Positions 45,596 to 57,180 of a stretch of DNA of 64,000 bases are shown piece by piece. The position numbers were made by a program, and so were the translations under genes. The DNA lies in assembly GCF_026151205.1 (NCBI RefSeq), contig NC_087075.1, forward strand, positions 9,229,303 through 9,293,302. The letters run 5' to 3'. Source of the DNA: Bolinopsis microptera. Lineage: Eukaryota; Ctenophora; Tentaculata; Lobata; Bolinopsidae. The stretch's first letter is position 1. The number at the start of each line of letters is the position of its first letter. A model generated the notes under the pieces. It was given only the letters and a program-made list of their open reading frames with translations, was not told where the DNA came from and searched no databases.

Positions 45596-48144
45596 ATATA
45601 TGGACACGTTCATTTGAGTTTGAGGATATTGGTAAATATAAGTGACCCTATTAAAAGGCACAGTGTAGTTGACTTTGTCACACTATGAAATTACACAAAC
45701 CCTTGATGGTTAGGATAATCGTCTCATCCTCTAGGCTAACTTTGTCACATAACGATATCTTAATCAGGTGATAAGATATCGCTTAAATACGGCCGGCACG
45801 GAAATGGTTACATTGTCACACTATAAACATGTGACAGAGTAAATATGGACCCCTTGCTGCCGTTTTTGACCAAAATTTTGAGTGTCCAGTTGATTGGATG
45901 GGTACATATGACCATTACCTACATATTTTACGACTTTTTTCGTTAGTTGGTGCACTATGGTTTACTCTGTCACACATTTAAGAAAATATGTGAACAATGT
46001 TTAGGGAACCCTGATAAGCAATGCTGAGTAGTGTAGGTTTATTTAATGGCCAGGAAGTGCTAGGAATTGTTATTATATCATATAGTCGCAAGGAATTAAA
46101 TTACAAAAGGCACAGACAAGTTTACTTTGTCACATAATCTTGATGATATCTGAACATGTGTGAAATTGAACAAATAATGATATACCTGCTTAAACCCTTT
46201 GTATTACGTACTATGGATCAAACAACACTGCTAGTACCATGCACCAGTCACATAAATCATTATCGGGTGGTAATATGTTAACAGTGTCACAATTAAACTA
46301 CCGCAACATGGTCAAAAATAGGGTAATTTCGTCACACAAAACTATTATAACTCTGTCAGCTTCTTGCTGGCAAAATAACTAGTTTATCGAAATTTTGTTG
46401 ATGATAAAGTTACATAATAGTATTCTAATAGAGGTATACTTCTTCAAAATAGGGGCAAGACATGTTTACTTTGTCACATCAGTTATTATAAGAGTTAGGT
46501 AATCGTCATCAGATTAACCAATCTTTTTCGAGGTATGGATCGATTAATATAGGCAATAAAGCATCCTAATTCCTGTGGCAATTTTAACACACTATCTTGA
46601 TATTGTTGGGGCAGGAAAAGTTAATTTTGTCACATTTTCAGTGTCTTTGACAAATTAATCTAAAATTTTTAAACTTGGGCTCTGATGTTCTGGACAATAT
46701 TCTACCAATCGTGAAATGTTGAATTCTAATAGAGTTATAGATCTTCAAAATAGGGGCAAGACATGTTTACTTTGTCACATCAGTTATTATTAGAGTTAGG
46801 TAATCGTCACCACATTAAAATATATTTTTTTGTAGTTTTGATTGATTTATTTAGGTAATAAAGCAGCCTATGCTAATTTTTACACACTATCTTGAAATTG
46901 TTGGGGCAGGAAAAGTTAATTTTGTCACATTTTTAGTGACTTAGACAAATTTAACCTGAAATTGTTAAACTTGAGCTCTGATGTTCTGGACAATATTCTA
47001 CCAATCGTTTCTGAAAGAATGCTGAATTCTAATAGAGTTATAGATCTTCAAAATAGGAGCAAGACATGTTTACTTTGTCACATCAGTTATTATTACAGTT
47101 ATGTAATCGTCATCACATTAACATATATTTTTTTGTAGTTTGGATTGATTTATTTAGGTAATAAGGCAGCCTATGCTAATTTTTACACACTATTTTGAAA
47201 TTCTTTTGGGCAGGAAAAGTTAATTTTGTCACATTTTTAGTGACTTTGACAAATTTAACCTAAAATTGTTAAACTTGAGCTCTGATGTTCTGGACAATAA
47301 TCTACCAATTTTTTCTGAAAGAATGTTGAATTCTAATAGAGTTATAGAATATATAGATCTTCAAAATAGGGGCAAGACATGTTTACTTTGTCACATCAGT
47401 TATTATAAGAGTTATTATAAGAGACTATTTCATTATGTAATCATTGTTTTTAACCTATTTACGATTTCGTATAATTTTTTGTGACAATGTAAACATCAAC
47501 TGATCTTAACTTGCATCAACTACATTGTCATCATGTAAAGTTTTCCCGCCTTTCAAACCAAAATCAGATATAAATAATTCGCCCAAAATTTTAAATTCCA
47601 TATATTGTGACAGAATTAACCTCATTTCCCAATAACCAAGTGCCTGTATTAGCTAACTATTCAAATATATATATATACATATATTTTAGGGCTATGATTG
47701 GTACTCCGTACTTGGTAGATCAACCATCAAATAATGAGTAAAAAGGTTTTTGAGGACACCTCACAGTAGAATAGAGGTATGGTATTCTGAGTGTGACAAA
47801 GTTACCTGAATATTGCCTTGTAACCGTTCGATCCGTGCCCTTTAACCAATGTTGTATCATAATTGTTAGATTGACCTAATCTACTATGTTTCAGACCAAG
47901 GAATGATAATTAGACAACTGCAGTTAACTAAGTCACACAAAATGTGACATTTGAAACATTATAGTGCCTAACAACAATAGATTTTCTTTCTGAGCAGTGC
48001 ATATGGGAGTATGGGTTACGTGGCTAATGTTCAGAACTTCTAAACGGGCTAGGTTAATAGATGTCAAAATTAAGCCACTATCGTCAAAAACGCTATTATT
48101 TTTGTTTACCAATATCCTCAAACTCAAATGAACGTGTCCATATA
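45596..48144. mobile_element. 2.5-kb element with ~40-bp inverted ends, rich in TTTGTCACA
   Basis: TATGGACACGTTCATTTGAG... at 45598-45636 recurs inverted at 48105-48142, framing a non-coding interior. The 9-mer TTTGTCACA, or close variants, occurs more than a dozen times, mostly in ACTTTGTCACAT or AATTTTGTCACAT. The middle is a tandem array (see 46451). No transposase was found, so this looks like a non-autonomous DNA transposon or a satellite trapped between inverted repeats. Confidence 0.6.
46430..47420. repeat. ~303-bp tandem repeat, three full copies plus a partial
   Basis: The marker AGGGGCAAGACATGTTTACT falls at 46451, 46752, 47055 (AGGAGC variant) and 47368, with spacings of 301, 303 and 313. 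Each unit holds two TTTGTCACAT boxes and GCTCTGATGTTCTGGACAAT. Confidence 0.9.
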
Positions 48145-48176
48145 CAAATCACCTTAATAATCTCAAGAAATCTGTT

Positions 48177-49600
48177 TGTATGTGTGTATGTGTGTATGTG
48201 TGTATGTGTGTATGTGTGTATGTGTGTATGTGTGTATGTGTGTATGTGTGTATGTGTGTATGTGTGTATGTGTGTATGTGTGTATGTGTGTATGTGTGTA
48301 TGTGTGTATGTGTGTATGTGTGTATGTGTGTATGTGTGTATGTGTGTATGTGTGTATGTGTGTATGTGTGTATGTGTGTATGTGTGTATGTGTGTATGTG
48401 TGTATGTGTGTATGTGTGTATGTGTGTATGTGTGTATGTGTGTATGTGTGTATGTGTGTATGTGTGTATGTGTGTATGTGTGTATGTGTGTATGTGTGTA
48501 TGTGTGTATGTGTGTATGTGTGTATGTGTGTATGTGTGTATGTGTGTATGTGTGTATGTGTGTATGTGTGTATGTGTGTATGTGTGTATGTGTGTATGTG
48601 TGTATGTGTGTATGTGTGTATGTGTGTATGTGTGTATGTGTGTATGTGTGTATGTGTGTATGTGTGTATGTGTGTATGTGTGTATGTGTGTATGTGTGTA
48701 TGTGTGTATGTGTGTATGTGTGTATGTGTGTATGTGTGTATGTGTGTATGTGTGTATGTGTGTATGTGTGTATGTGTGTATGTGTGTATGTGTGTATGTG
48801 TGTATGTGTGTATGTGTGTATGTGTGTATGTGTGTATGTGTGTATGTGTGTATGTGTGTATGTGTGTATGTGTGTATGTGTGTATGTGTGTATGTGTGTA
48901 TGTGTGTATGTGTGTATGTGTGTATGTGTGTATGTGTGTATGTGTGTATGTGTGTATGTGTGTATGTGTGTATGTGTGTATGTGTGTATGTGTGTATGTG
49001 TGTATGTGTGTATGTGTGTATGTGTGTATGTGTGTATGTGTGTATGTGTGTATGTGTGTATGTGTGTATGTGTGTATGTGTGTATGTGTGTATGTGTGTA
49101 TGTGTGTATGTGTGTATGTGTGTATGTGTGTATGTGTGTATGTGTGTATGTGTGTATGTGTGTATGTGTGTATGTGTGTATGTGTGTATGTGTGTATGTG
49201 TGTATGTGTGTATGTGTGTATGTGTGTATGTGTGTATGTGTGTATGTGTGTATGTGTGTATGTGTGTATGTGTGTATGTGTGTATGTGTGTATGTGTGTA
49301 TGTGTGTATGTGTGTATGTGTGTATGTGTGTATGTGTGTATGTGTGTATGTGTGTATGTGTGTATGTGTGTATGTGTGTATGTGTGTATGTGTGTATGTG
49401 TGTATGTGTGTATGTGTGTATGTGTGTATGTGTGTATGTGTGCATGTGTGTATGTGTGTATGTGTGTATGTGTGTATGTGTGTATGTGTGTATGTGTGTA
49501 TGTGTGTATGTGTGTATGTGTGTATGTGTGTATGTGTGTATGTGTGTATGTGTGTATGTGTGTATGTGTGTATGTGTGTATGTGTGTATGTGTGTATGTG
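48177..49600 (+). repeat. Octanucleotide microsatellite (TGTGTATG)n, about 178 copies
   Basis: Nearly perfect for 1.42 kb; one C interrupts near 49442 (TGTGCATG). It has no stop in any frame on either strand, giving false 480-590-codon frames (YVCMCVCV and HTYTHTHI repeats). The same array resumes at 51425 beyond a LINE insertion. Confidence 0.98.
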
Positions 49601-51326
49601 TACACTGGTCCTTGGCAGAATGCCTATAAACCTGGCCATAGTTGTGCAAATATCGTTTGGACCCAGCGAATACTAGTGTCAGTTGTCAAGGAAAAACGCT
49701 GGTCTCTTCATAAGATGGGCATTGACATGTCCTCTGCTTTTGATACCATAAAGAGGTCAGTATTACTTGACATTTTAGCTGATGCTGGTTGTAGTGAGGA
49801 TGACATACGACTGGTAAGGTATTTGCTCGCAAATACTAAACTGAAGATCAAAGTGAACTCAACAATATCGGGAGAGTTTATTGTCACGATTGGAGCTTTT
49901 CAAGGCGACAGTTTGTCTGGAAACTTGTTCACTCTACCTTACAAGACATATTTATAACGTACGAAATGTGGCGGTTTTCCGAAAATTTCGCCATATTTTC
50001 GGACCGCCAAAATTTCGGTCGTCGTAATAGAATCCGTCGCATTATCTTTTAGCTTATTTCAATGACTGTGCCTTCACTGCTTTATTTTGTTTCTAAAAAG
50101 TAATATCAAGTAAAATAAATAAATGAATTCTGGCATCTTGGGACAAATTATTACCACACCAATGACGAATTGAATGTCAAGCAATACAGTTTAAATGTGC
50201 ATTAAAATACATGTATGTGCTAACATGAAAGTCTTACAGTCTTAATACAGACTAAGTTTGAACATGATTTTACCGAATTTCAGAAATTTCCTTACTGCTT
50301 ACTGTCACAAAAAATGATGAAAAATACCCTTATTTTCTGTGACGTCCGAAATGTGACGGTTTTTGTTCAATTTCGCCATATTTTCGGACCGCCAAAATTT
50401 CGGTCGTCGCAAATTGGTCCGCCACAAAAAAGTCTTGTAAGGTATATCTGGCAGCAGCACTTTACCACCTGCGTGCTGTTATGTCCTATCTAAGACCTAA
50501 CCCTCCCATAGCTGAGAATCTGTTACCCCTCGAGTGGGAGTACGCAGATGATGTTGATTTTACTGATGAGGATAAAAGCAATTTGGAGTCTTTGTTGCCA
50601 ATATGTAAAGAGATATTGGAAGAGTGGAATCTTTTTGTCAACGAGTCAAAAACCGAGTTCACCCACTTCTATCTGGCCGGCAAGAACAAGGTTGATAACA
50701 AAGGAGAGACACTCAGAGGTAGAGAACCTTGGAGGTCATCTATCTCTTTAGGCTCTAAGTTGTGTAGCATCGAAGATGTCAAGAGACGATGTATACTTGC
50801 TAACATTGCTTTTCAGAACTACAAAAAAGTCTGGGAACAAGGTAGACGTATACCCTTGAAGATTCGACTCAAGATATATGAAGCACAAGTTGTTTCAATA
50901 CTGATGTATAATTGCAACAGTTGGGCAACATCTAAACAACTCCTTCAAAAACTTGATGTCTGCCACAGGAATCATCTCCGTACGATCATTGGCATGACCT
51001 ACCCTAATGTCATACGAAATGTGACTCTATAAAAACGCTGCGAAGTTGTTTCACTAAGTGAGCGTGTTGCTCGTGCACGGTGGAGAATGCTCGGTCACAT
51101 CCTCCGCAGTGATAATAACTCACCTGCCCAGCTTGCCTTACATTTTGCTGTAGAGAGTCAGAGTTTGATGAGAGGTAGAGTCGGACGACACCAGTCAAAC
51201 TTGTTAAAAACTATTTTGAACGATTTAAGTGACAGAAACTTTAGACTTGTAAATACAGACGATTTATACCATTTAAGACTTTTTGCAACAGATAGAAAAG
51301 CATGGAGAGAGTTAAGCATGATTTAG
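49601..51326 (+). pseudogene. Reverse transcriptase (C-terminal two thirds), interrupted
   Basis: The frame from 49601 reads PWQNAYKPGHSC, MGIDMSSAFDTIKR and FQGDSLSGNLFTL up to the MITE. After it, the frame resumes with YLAAALYHL and the catalytic box WEYADDVDF, then SKTEF and SILMYNCNSWA. One in-frame TAA at 51030-51032 breaks it before KRCEVVSLSERVARARWRML. It ends DRKAWRELSMI at a TAG (51324-51326). Removing the MITE plus one TA restores an unbroken frame across the insertion point. Non-functional as it stands. Confidence 0.8.
49935..50444. mobile_element. 506-bp MITE nested in the LINE reverse transcriptase
   Basis: The element 49937-50442 begins CCTTACAAGAC and ends GTCTTGTAAGG, flanked by TA on both sides. 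Inside, GAAATGTGGCGG...TTTCGCCATATTTTCGGACC and CGCCAAAATTTCGGTCGTCG occur near both ends, in direct rather than inverted order. The TA duplication is proven by the interrupted reading frame. The ends resemble those of the 28-kb element (CCTTATC). Confidence 0.85.
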
Positions 51327-51424
51327 TTTATTCTGTGTTATTTTTCTCTTGGTGACTTATCAGGTCATCAAGATGTTCTTTATGTTCTATTTTTGATTTG
51401 AATAAAGTTATATAATAATAATAA

Positions 51425-51767
51425 GTGTGTATGTGTGTATGTGTGTATGTGTGTATGTGTGTATGTGTGTATGTGTGTATGTGTGTATGTGTGTATGTGT
51501 GTATGTGTGTATGTGTGTATGTGTGTATGTGTGTATGTGTGTATGTGTGTATGTGTGTATGTGTGTATGTGTGTATGTGTGTATGTGTGTATGTGTGTAT
51601 GTGTGTATGTGTGTATGTGTGTATGTGTGTATGTGTGTATGTGTGTATGTGTGTATGTGTGTATGTGTGTATGTGTGTATGTGTGTATGTGTGTATGTGT
51701 GTATGTGTGTATGTGTGTATGTGTTTATGTGTGTATGTGTGTATGTGTGTATGTGTGTATGTGTGTG
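51425..51767 (+). repeat. Right part of the (TGTGTATG)n microsatellite
   Basis: About 43 copies, one T variant (TGTTTATG) near 51724. It abuts the GCGGGAAATTTCCGAGCGG block of the next element. Confidence 0.97.
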
Positions 51768-51950
51768 CGGGAAATTTCCGAGCGGTTATATTAAAAAAAC
51801 GGTAAGAGTTACGGGACTGGTTTTTTTCGGTATAGTGCCGACAAAACTCTGACGAAGCCAATAAGCACATTTTTTTAATTCGGCCGGTTGTAAGTGGTTT
51901 AATTGATGGTTTTGTACCACTAATGTTACATAAAATGGCTTGAGCAGCTT
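51768..51950 (+). mobile_element. Unique arm of a microsatellite-bearing repeat element, copy 1
   Basis: The block AAATTTCCGAGCGGTTATA ... ACGGGACTGGTTTTTTTCGG ... TCGGCCGGTTGTAAGTGG also occurs after a TGTGTGTC array at 53718-53885 and inverted at 54540-54710. In all three, a TG-rich array directly precedes AATTTCCGA, so the array is part of the element. Confidence 0.65.
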
Positions 51951-52107
51951 AATCAGGTTACGGGGCTCGCTCGCTTCCATGATTACTGCAAGGTGATTGC
52001 AGCTGGGGGACAACAATTTGAACATCTTTATTGAAATTATTGAATTGTTTTTGTGTGGGAATTTTGATTAGTCGATTTCATTTATTCTAAAACTTGGTGT
52101 TTTCCTG

Positions 52108-53258
52108 TCTAGCAGGGTGGCAGACAACTGAACCCAATTGAACCTAGTTCCCACGCAGTTAACAGGCACCCAATCAGCTTAATTGGGTGACCAATCAGCT
52201 TAAATCCCAAAACGACAACTGAACCCAGGTCATATCACAACTGCACCCAAATTGAAAATACGACAACTGAACCCAAGGAAATACGACAACTGAACCCAAC
52301 GATCGGATTTTCAGTGATATGACTGTGGTCATTATCACTATAGGATAGATCATGACCACTGTAATTTAGAGCATTGGAGCCCTGTGCAGTGCTTACCCCG
52401 GTAAAATATTAATACATACATGCTACATGAAGATTGAAGAGGTCTCCTCCATCTCTTCTACGGTGTTCCACTAGTTTTAGAGCTAACTGTTTTACTGCGT
52501 CTCTGCTTTTGTTATCCTCTCAGTCTCTTCCCATAGTTTGGTTGCTAATCCAGTAAAAAATTGGGAAACTGTGTCTCTGGCATTCTGACAACGTGTCCGT
52601 CTAGCTTTGAAAGTTAGCCTTGTAGATACGGATCTTGATGGGCGTTCTTATAGTTCCACTGTTTCAAGACTTCCAAAGCTGATGGAACGCACCTTTAGCA
52701 CGCTGGATACTTGGCTCAGGTTACTTGACTCAGATCTCGTCACTCCTGATGCTTTGGGAGGGCCTGCCATGGTTCAGATCTCGAGCCCTGGGTCGGATCT
52801 CGATGCTTGAGGAGCAGTGGATCGTATCCTTTTCGGCACGCTTCGTGAACACGTAAGCTTGTTAGATCAGATCTCGCGATCGAAAGGCACCTGAGACCTT
52901 GTCATCTATTAGTACGCTTGTTATACAGATCAGATCAATACATAAGGAAGAGAGATGGTGGTCACAGTATCGGATCATGGTTGTCTTCAGCAAGTACATC
53001 AGCGGACAAAGAGGAGCTCAACTACTTCTGGACACAGACAGTTTCCTCTACACCCGGAGAAAGGATCGAGATACCCCCCTACTACCTCTACTTGGAGATT
53101 ACAGAATCAAGAAATGTCATGCTCATGTATTCCTTGACCATGGAGATCAGTCCTTCAAAGTTAATTAGGTAGTCTGATTGGGTTTATAATTATTTTCCCA
53201 AGCTACCCTGTCTAGGAAAAGTCCAAATTGGGTTCAGTTGTCCGGTAGCCGTCTAGCA
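52108..53258. mobile_element. ~1.15-kb DNA transposon-like element with ACAACTGAACCCAA ends
   Basis: The left end reads CTAGCAGGGTGGCAGACAAC then TGAACCCAATTG; the right end reads AAATTGGGTTCAGTTGTCCGG then TAGCCGTCTAGC, an imperfect inverted copy. The left subterminal region repeats ACAACTGAACCCA four more times. No known transposase motif in the interior frames. Boundaries are approximate. Confidence 0.5.
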
Positions 53259-53659
53259 AAGTCATTATCGGTATCCAATCAATCATGATCAGGTCGTCAT
53301 CTCCTCAGTATGTTTGGTAAAGCCTAATGAACCTCATTAATACACGCTAACGCCTTACTCTTGATCAGATTGGGTGACGAGATCACTGATTGAGTGCAGA
53401 GATCACTGACTGAGTGCTCGGATCACGTATCCGATGGATTTTGAAATGGTCATAACTCAGCCAAATTTTAAACAATGAACTTGAAACTTCGGGAAAGGTT
53501 TTAAATTATCAAGCCAAATGTGTGCAAAAAATTTTGAGTTCTTAGCTTAAAGCGTTCTCATTTTATGAAGACAATAGTGAAAAAAAAGGAGTGTCACGCC
53601 ACGCCCACTGTAATTGGACGTGGCTTACGAAACTTTCAGGAAATCTAAGTTTGACATAT

Positions 53660-54768
53660 CAACTTAATAACACCAGAATGTGTGTGTGTCTGTGTGTCTG
53701 TGTGTCTGTGTGTCTGTGTGTAATTTCCGAACGGTTATACAAAAAAAACGGTAATAGTTACGGGACTGGTTTTTTCGGTATAGTGCTGACAAAACTCTGA
53801 CGAAGCCCATAAGCAAATTTTATAAAAATCGGCCGGTGGTAAGTGGTTTAATTGATGATTTTGTTCCAGAAATGTGACATAATTGGATGGGAGAGAGAAC
53901 GAGGAGGATAACATGTACCGTAATTAGTTTAGCCCTACGTATTACTATAAGCTTAGAGCTCACTCTTGCGGCCACTTTGTTTCAACTGTAGGGAGATTTC
54001 ATACTTTCATAAGACAGCGTTATGCGTGATATCAAATATATAATGCGGTTGTATACTTTTACATTGCAACTGTGACAGTAAAGTCCCGGCCGAAGGCACG
54101 GGTTACACTAGTATATCTATAATCTCTGAAATTTTGGTGCAATTTGGAGACGAATTACGTGAGTTATTAAGTGGTTGCATGTGGGTAGTCACTTTTGGGC
54201 CACCCTGTATTATGACTATGTAGCGTTGGTACATACCTATATCATAATTACGTGCTGTCGTGGATACTTTAAACTTATTACTTTATTCTTTTATTAGGGG
54301 AGGGAGCGCTTATAGCGGTCTGTGTAACCCGTGCCTTCGGCCGGGACTTTACTGTCACAGTTGCAATGTAAAAGTATACAACCGCATTAGGTACATATTT
54401 GATATCACGCATAACGCTGTCTTATGAAAGTATGAAATCTCCCTACAGTTGAAAGCGGCCGCAAGAGTGAGCTCTAAGCTTATAGTATTACGTGGGGCTA
54501 AACTAATTACAGTACATGTTATCCTCATCGTTCTCTCTCCCATCCATTTATGTCACATTTCGGGAACAAAATCATCAAATAAACCACTTACCACCGGCCG
54601 ATTTTTATAAAATTTGCTTATGGGCTTCGTCAGAGTTTTGTCAGCACTATACCGAAAAAACCAGTCCCGTAACTATTACCGTTTTTTTTTGTATAACCGT
54701 TCGGAAATTACACACAGACAGACAGACACACAGACACACACACATTCTGGTGTTATTAAGTTGATTAG
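53660..54768. mobile_element. Foldback pair of the microsatellite-bearing element (arms ~440 bp)
   Basis: Arm 53664-54107 reads TTAATAACACCAGAATGTG, (TGTGTGTC)n, AATTTCCGAACGGTTATAC ... and ends CCCGGCCGAAGGCACGGG TTACACTAG. Arm 54329-54766 is its inverted copy with a few changes, including its own microsatellite variant. The spacer is about 220 bp and holds AGGGGAGGGAGCGCTTATAG. The GC-rich hairpin just before a terminal CTAG followed by T resembles a Helitron 3' end; a microsatellite next to the other end fits Helitron-derived non-autonomous elements. Two head-to-head or tail-to-tail insertions could equally explain it. Confidence 0.6.
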
Positions 54769-55065
54769 GGGAGGGAGCGCTTATAGCGGTCTGTTTGAAC
54801 TGTAGAGAGAGTTCATACTTTCATACGGCAATGTAATACTAATGCATGTTTTCAAATATGCGGGTGTGGTGCGGAGTTAATAAGGGTTAATTTCTATTGA
54901 TTATTGTTTAAGATACTATTGTTTAACTTTAAGATACTATCAGATACGTGAGGGCACTCCGAATAGAATTGCTCACCTAATGCAGGTTTTGACTCAGTGG
55001 GTAAATACTCCTACCCTTTTTAACTGTGGCAGTGAAACCCCGGCCGAAGGCCGGGTTACACTAGA
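54767..55065 (+). mobile_element. Related short element ending in a hairpin plus CTAG
   Basis: Begins TTAGGGGAGGGAGCGCTTATAGCGGTC (as in the spacer near 54296) and ends CCCGGCCGAAGGCCGGG TTACACTAG. The interior (AACTGTAGAGAGAGTTCATA) is related to the 3' half of the arm at 53985. The 7-bp stem with GAA loop is perfect here. The base after CTAG is A rather than the T typical of Helitrons. Confidence 0.5.
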
Positions 55066-55289
55066 ATACTGATAAAGTCCTACTCCTGTAGTAACCTAAT
55101 TGTACAGGTAATAAGCACATACCTTTGCTGTGACTCAAGGCAAATCACATTATACGACCTTTTGGTTGTGGAATTCAATTAAAAGTTCCTATGAGATCTA
55201 GATCCTGGCCTGTTAATATTGCTTCTGCGGAACACAAAACACTCCTGGCTTCTCAATACTCCTTCCGCGGAACATCAACAAGTGGAACG

Positions 55290-55380
55290 AAAATAGGAAC
55301 CGACCGGAAATCCGGCTGAATCCGGATCCGGCCGGATATCCGGCTTCAAAATCCGGTTCTGGCTCCGGCTTCTTTCTTGA
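55290..55380. repeat. CCGGAT-rich simple repeat
   Basis: GGAACCGACCGGAAATCCGG and nearby CCGGATCCGGCCGGATATCCGG units. A similar block lies at 60208-60340; both probably belong to the flanks of hAT-type elements. Confidence 0.7.
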
Positions 55381-55399
55381 CTTGTGAAACAAGCGCGCC

Positions 55400-57180
55400 C
55401 GCAGTGGCGCGAAAGCACATGGTTAGGTGAACCCTCGATACACAATTCTGGACTCGAGGTTTCCCCCGGTAATTATGCGATCTCGGAAGGCAAGCGATTC
55501 CCTTTGCAACGCCAACACGAGCTCGGAAGCGGAAGCTTTCGATACAGGGGGGTACGTTTCGAGAACGACTCGGACCAAAAATTTTCCAAGTAAAAATTTT
55601 TTCGAAAATTACTTTTTTTTACAATTACCGCCGTGAGGCGGGCGCGCGCTACTGCAAGCGCAAGGGCTCTGTATAGAGCAATATCGAGGGTTGTAGCGCG
55701 ATGCACTACTGGGTCGCGCGCGCATCAAATAATGCTTCTCGCAACCGGTAGATCGGCGAGATGCACCACTGTGCCTCACCGAGCTGCGAAGGATTGACAT
55801 CGTGAATCAATACCGAGGGGTAGGTGCGGACTTCGAAAAACCGAAAAAATATTTTCGGCTTATAATGAACAGAGTAGCCTGAATGCTGAATCGTGGAAAA
55901 AAGTAGTTTTCAGAATAGCTCGTGTTGCAAAGGGGAGGCCTGCCTTCCGAGATTGCATTACCGGGGGAAACCTCGAGTCCAGAATTGTGTATCGAGGGGT
56001 AGGTGCGGACTTCGAAAAACCGAAAAAATATTTTCGGCTAATAATGAACAGGGTAGGTAGTGCGCCATCGACAGTGAGCCGCGCGTGCCGACTGTAGGAT
56101 GGTTTTTTAGCGCTAATTTCGGCCAGCACAATTTTCTTCAAACAAATAGATATTAAGTATCTTTCCCGACCTCCGATTGCAACAAAAATTGGTAAGCTTA
56201 CTCATAGACTTACAAGGAAAGTGTCCGAAAAATTTAAAGCATATCCAACCATCAGACATGACATTATGTTACAGCTAAAAGCAGCGTATTTTGCCCCATT
56301 TTGATCACTATATCAACTCCGATATCCACCAAATTTTTCGGATAGTTGTGAAAGCCCTATTGGAAGGTCGTCGTCAATTTTCAGAATGATTTCATTCAAG
56401 GAACTGAAGATATATCCGAATAATACGACAAAAATCAACGAATTTGGTCAAATTACGCGACTTTTACAGCTAATTTTGCTCCAAAAGCCGCGCACCATCA
56501 AATATGGCACCTAGGCAAAACTCACTGATCTTTCCAAAAAGGTATGACAAATTTGGTATTGTGAAAATTCTCACAGTCTTTAGATTTAGAAAACAATGCG
56601 GTACACAAATTTTTAAAATCCGAGCAAGTTTATTTTTATCGTGCACCCCCTGAATGCTGAATCGTGGAAAAAAAAATTGGTTTTCAGAAAAACTTAGAAA
56701 AATTTTGACTTAAAAAATTTTCGGTCCGAGTCGTTCTCGAGACGTACCTCCTGTATTGGGAGCTCCCGCTTCCGAGCTCGTGTTGCAAAGGGGAGGCCTG
56801 CCTTCCGAGATCACATTGCCGGGGAAACCTCAAGTCCAGAATTGTGTATCGAGGGGTAGGTTGCGGACTTCGAAAAACCGAAAAAATATTTTCGGCTAAT
56901 ATAAATAATGAACAGGGTAGCCTGCATCGTGGAAAAAAGTGGTTTTCAGAAAAACTTAGAACAAATTTTGACTTAGAAAATTTTCGGTCCGAGTCGTTCT
57001 TGAGACGTACCTCCTGTATCGAGAGCTCCCGCTTCCGAGCTCATGTTGCTAAGCCTAAGGGGAGGCCTGCCTTCCGAGATCGAATTACCGGGGGAAACCT
57101 CGAGTCCAGAATTATGCATCGAGGGGTAGCTAGGTGCGGACTAAGAAAAAACCGAAAAAATATTTTCGGCCACCTCCCTG
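55400..57180. repeat. Dispersed repeat family, four copies in both orientations
   Basis: A unit containing TCCGAGTCGTTCTCGAGACG, CCGCTTCCGAGCTC, GGGGAGGCCTGCCTTCCGAG, CCGGGGGAAACCTCGAGTCC and CGAAAAACCGAAAAAATATT appears at about 56650-56890 and 56925-57170 (direct), partly at 55805-56050, and inverted at about 55425-55620. The 56150-56640 stretch between is unrelated non-coding sequence. No coding capacity was recognised; probably a non-autonomous transposon. Confidence 0.65.

Larger units (their letters stand above)
49601..51424 (+). mobile_element. Second LINE fragment, inserted in the (TGTGTATG)n array
   Basis: A 5'-truncated non-LTR retrotransposon beginning inside the reverse transcriptase and ending with a 3' tail AATAAAGTTATATAATAATA. 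The octanucleotide array continues directly on both sides, so the element integrated into the microsatellite. It is interrupted by a 506-bp MITE at 49937-50442. Its reverse transcriptase is unlike the 40-44 kb LINE (YADD rather than WADD), so it belongs to a different clade that I cannot name. Confidence 0.75.

Noticed and set aside
48061-49957. Very long frames (480-593 codons) on both strands encoding YVCMCVCV or HTYTHTHI repeats
   Set aside because: They are translations of the stop-free (TGTGTATG)n microsatellite; only the portion after 49601 on the + strand is real (reverse transcriptase).
52607-53172. Several 60-90-codon frames within the ACAACTGAACCCA element
   Set aside because: Overlapping frames on the same strand with no transposase motif; cannot be told from chance.
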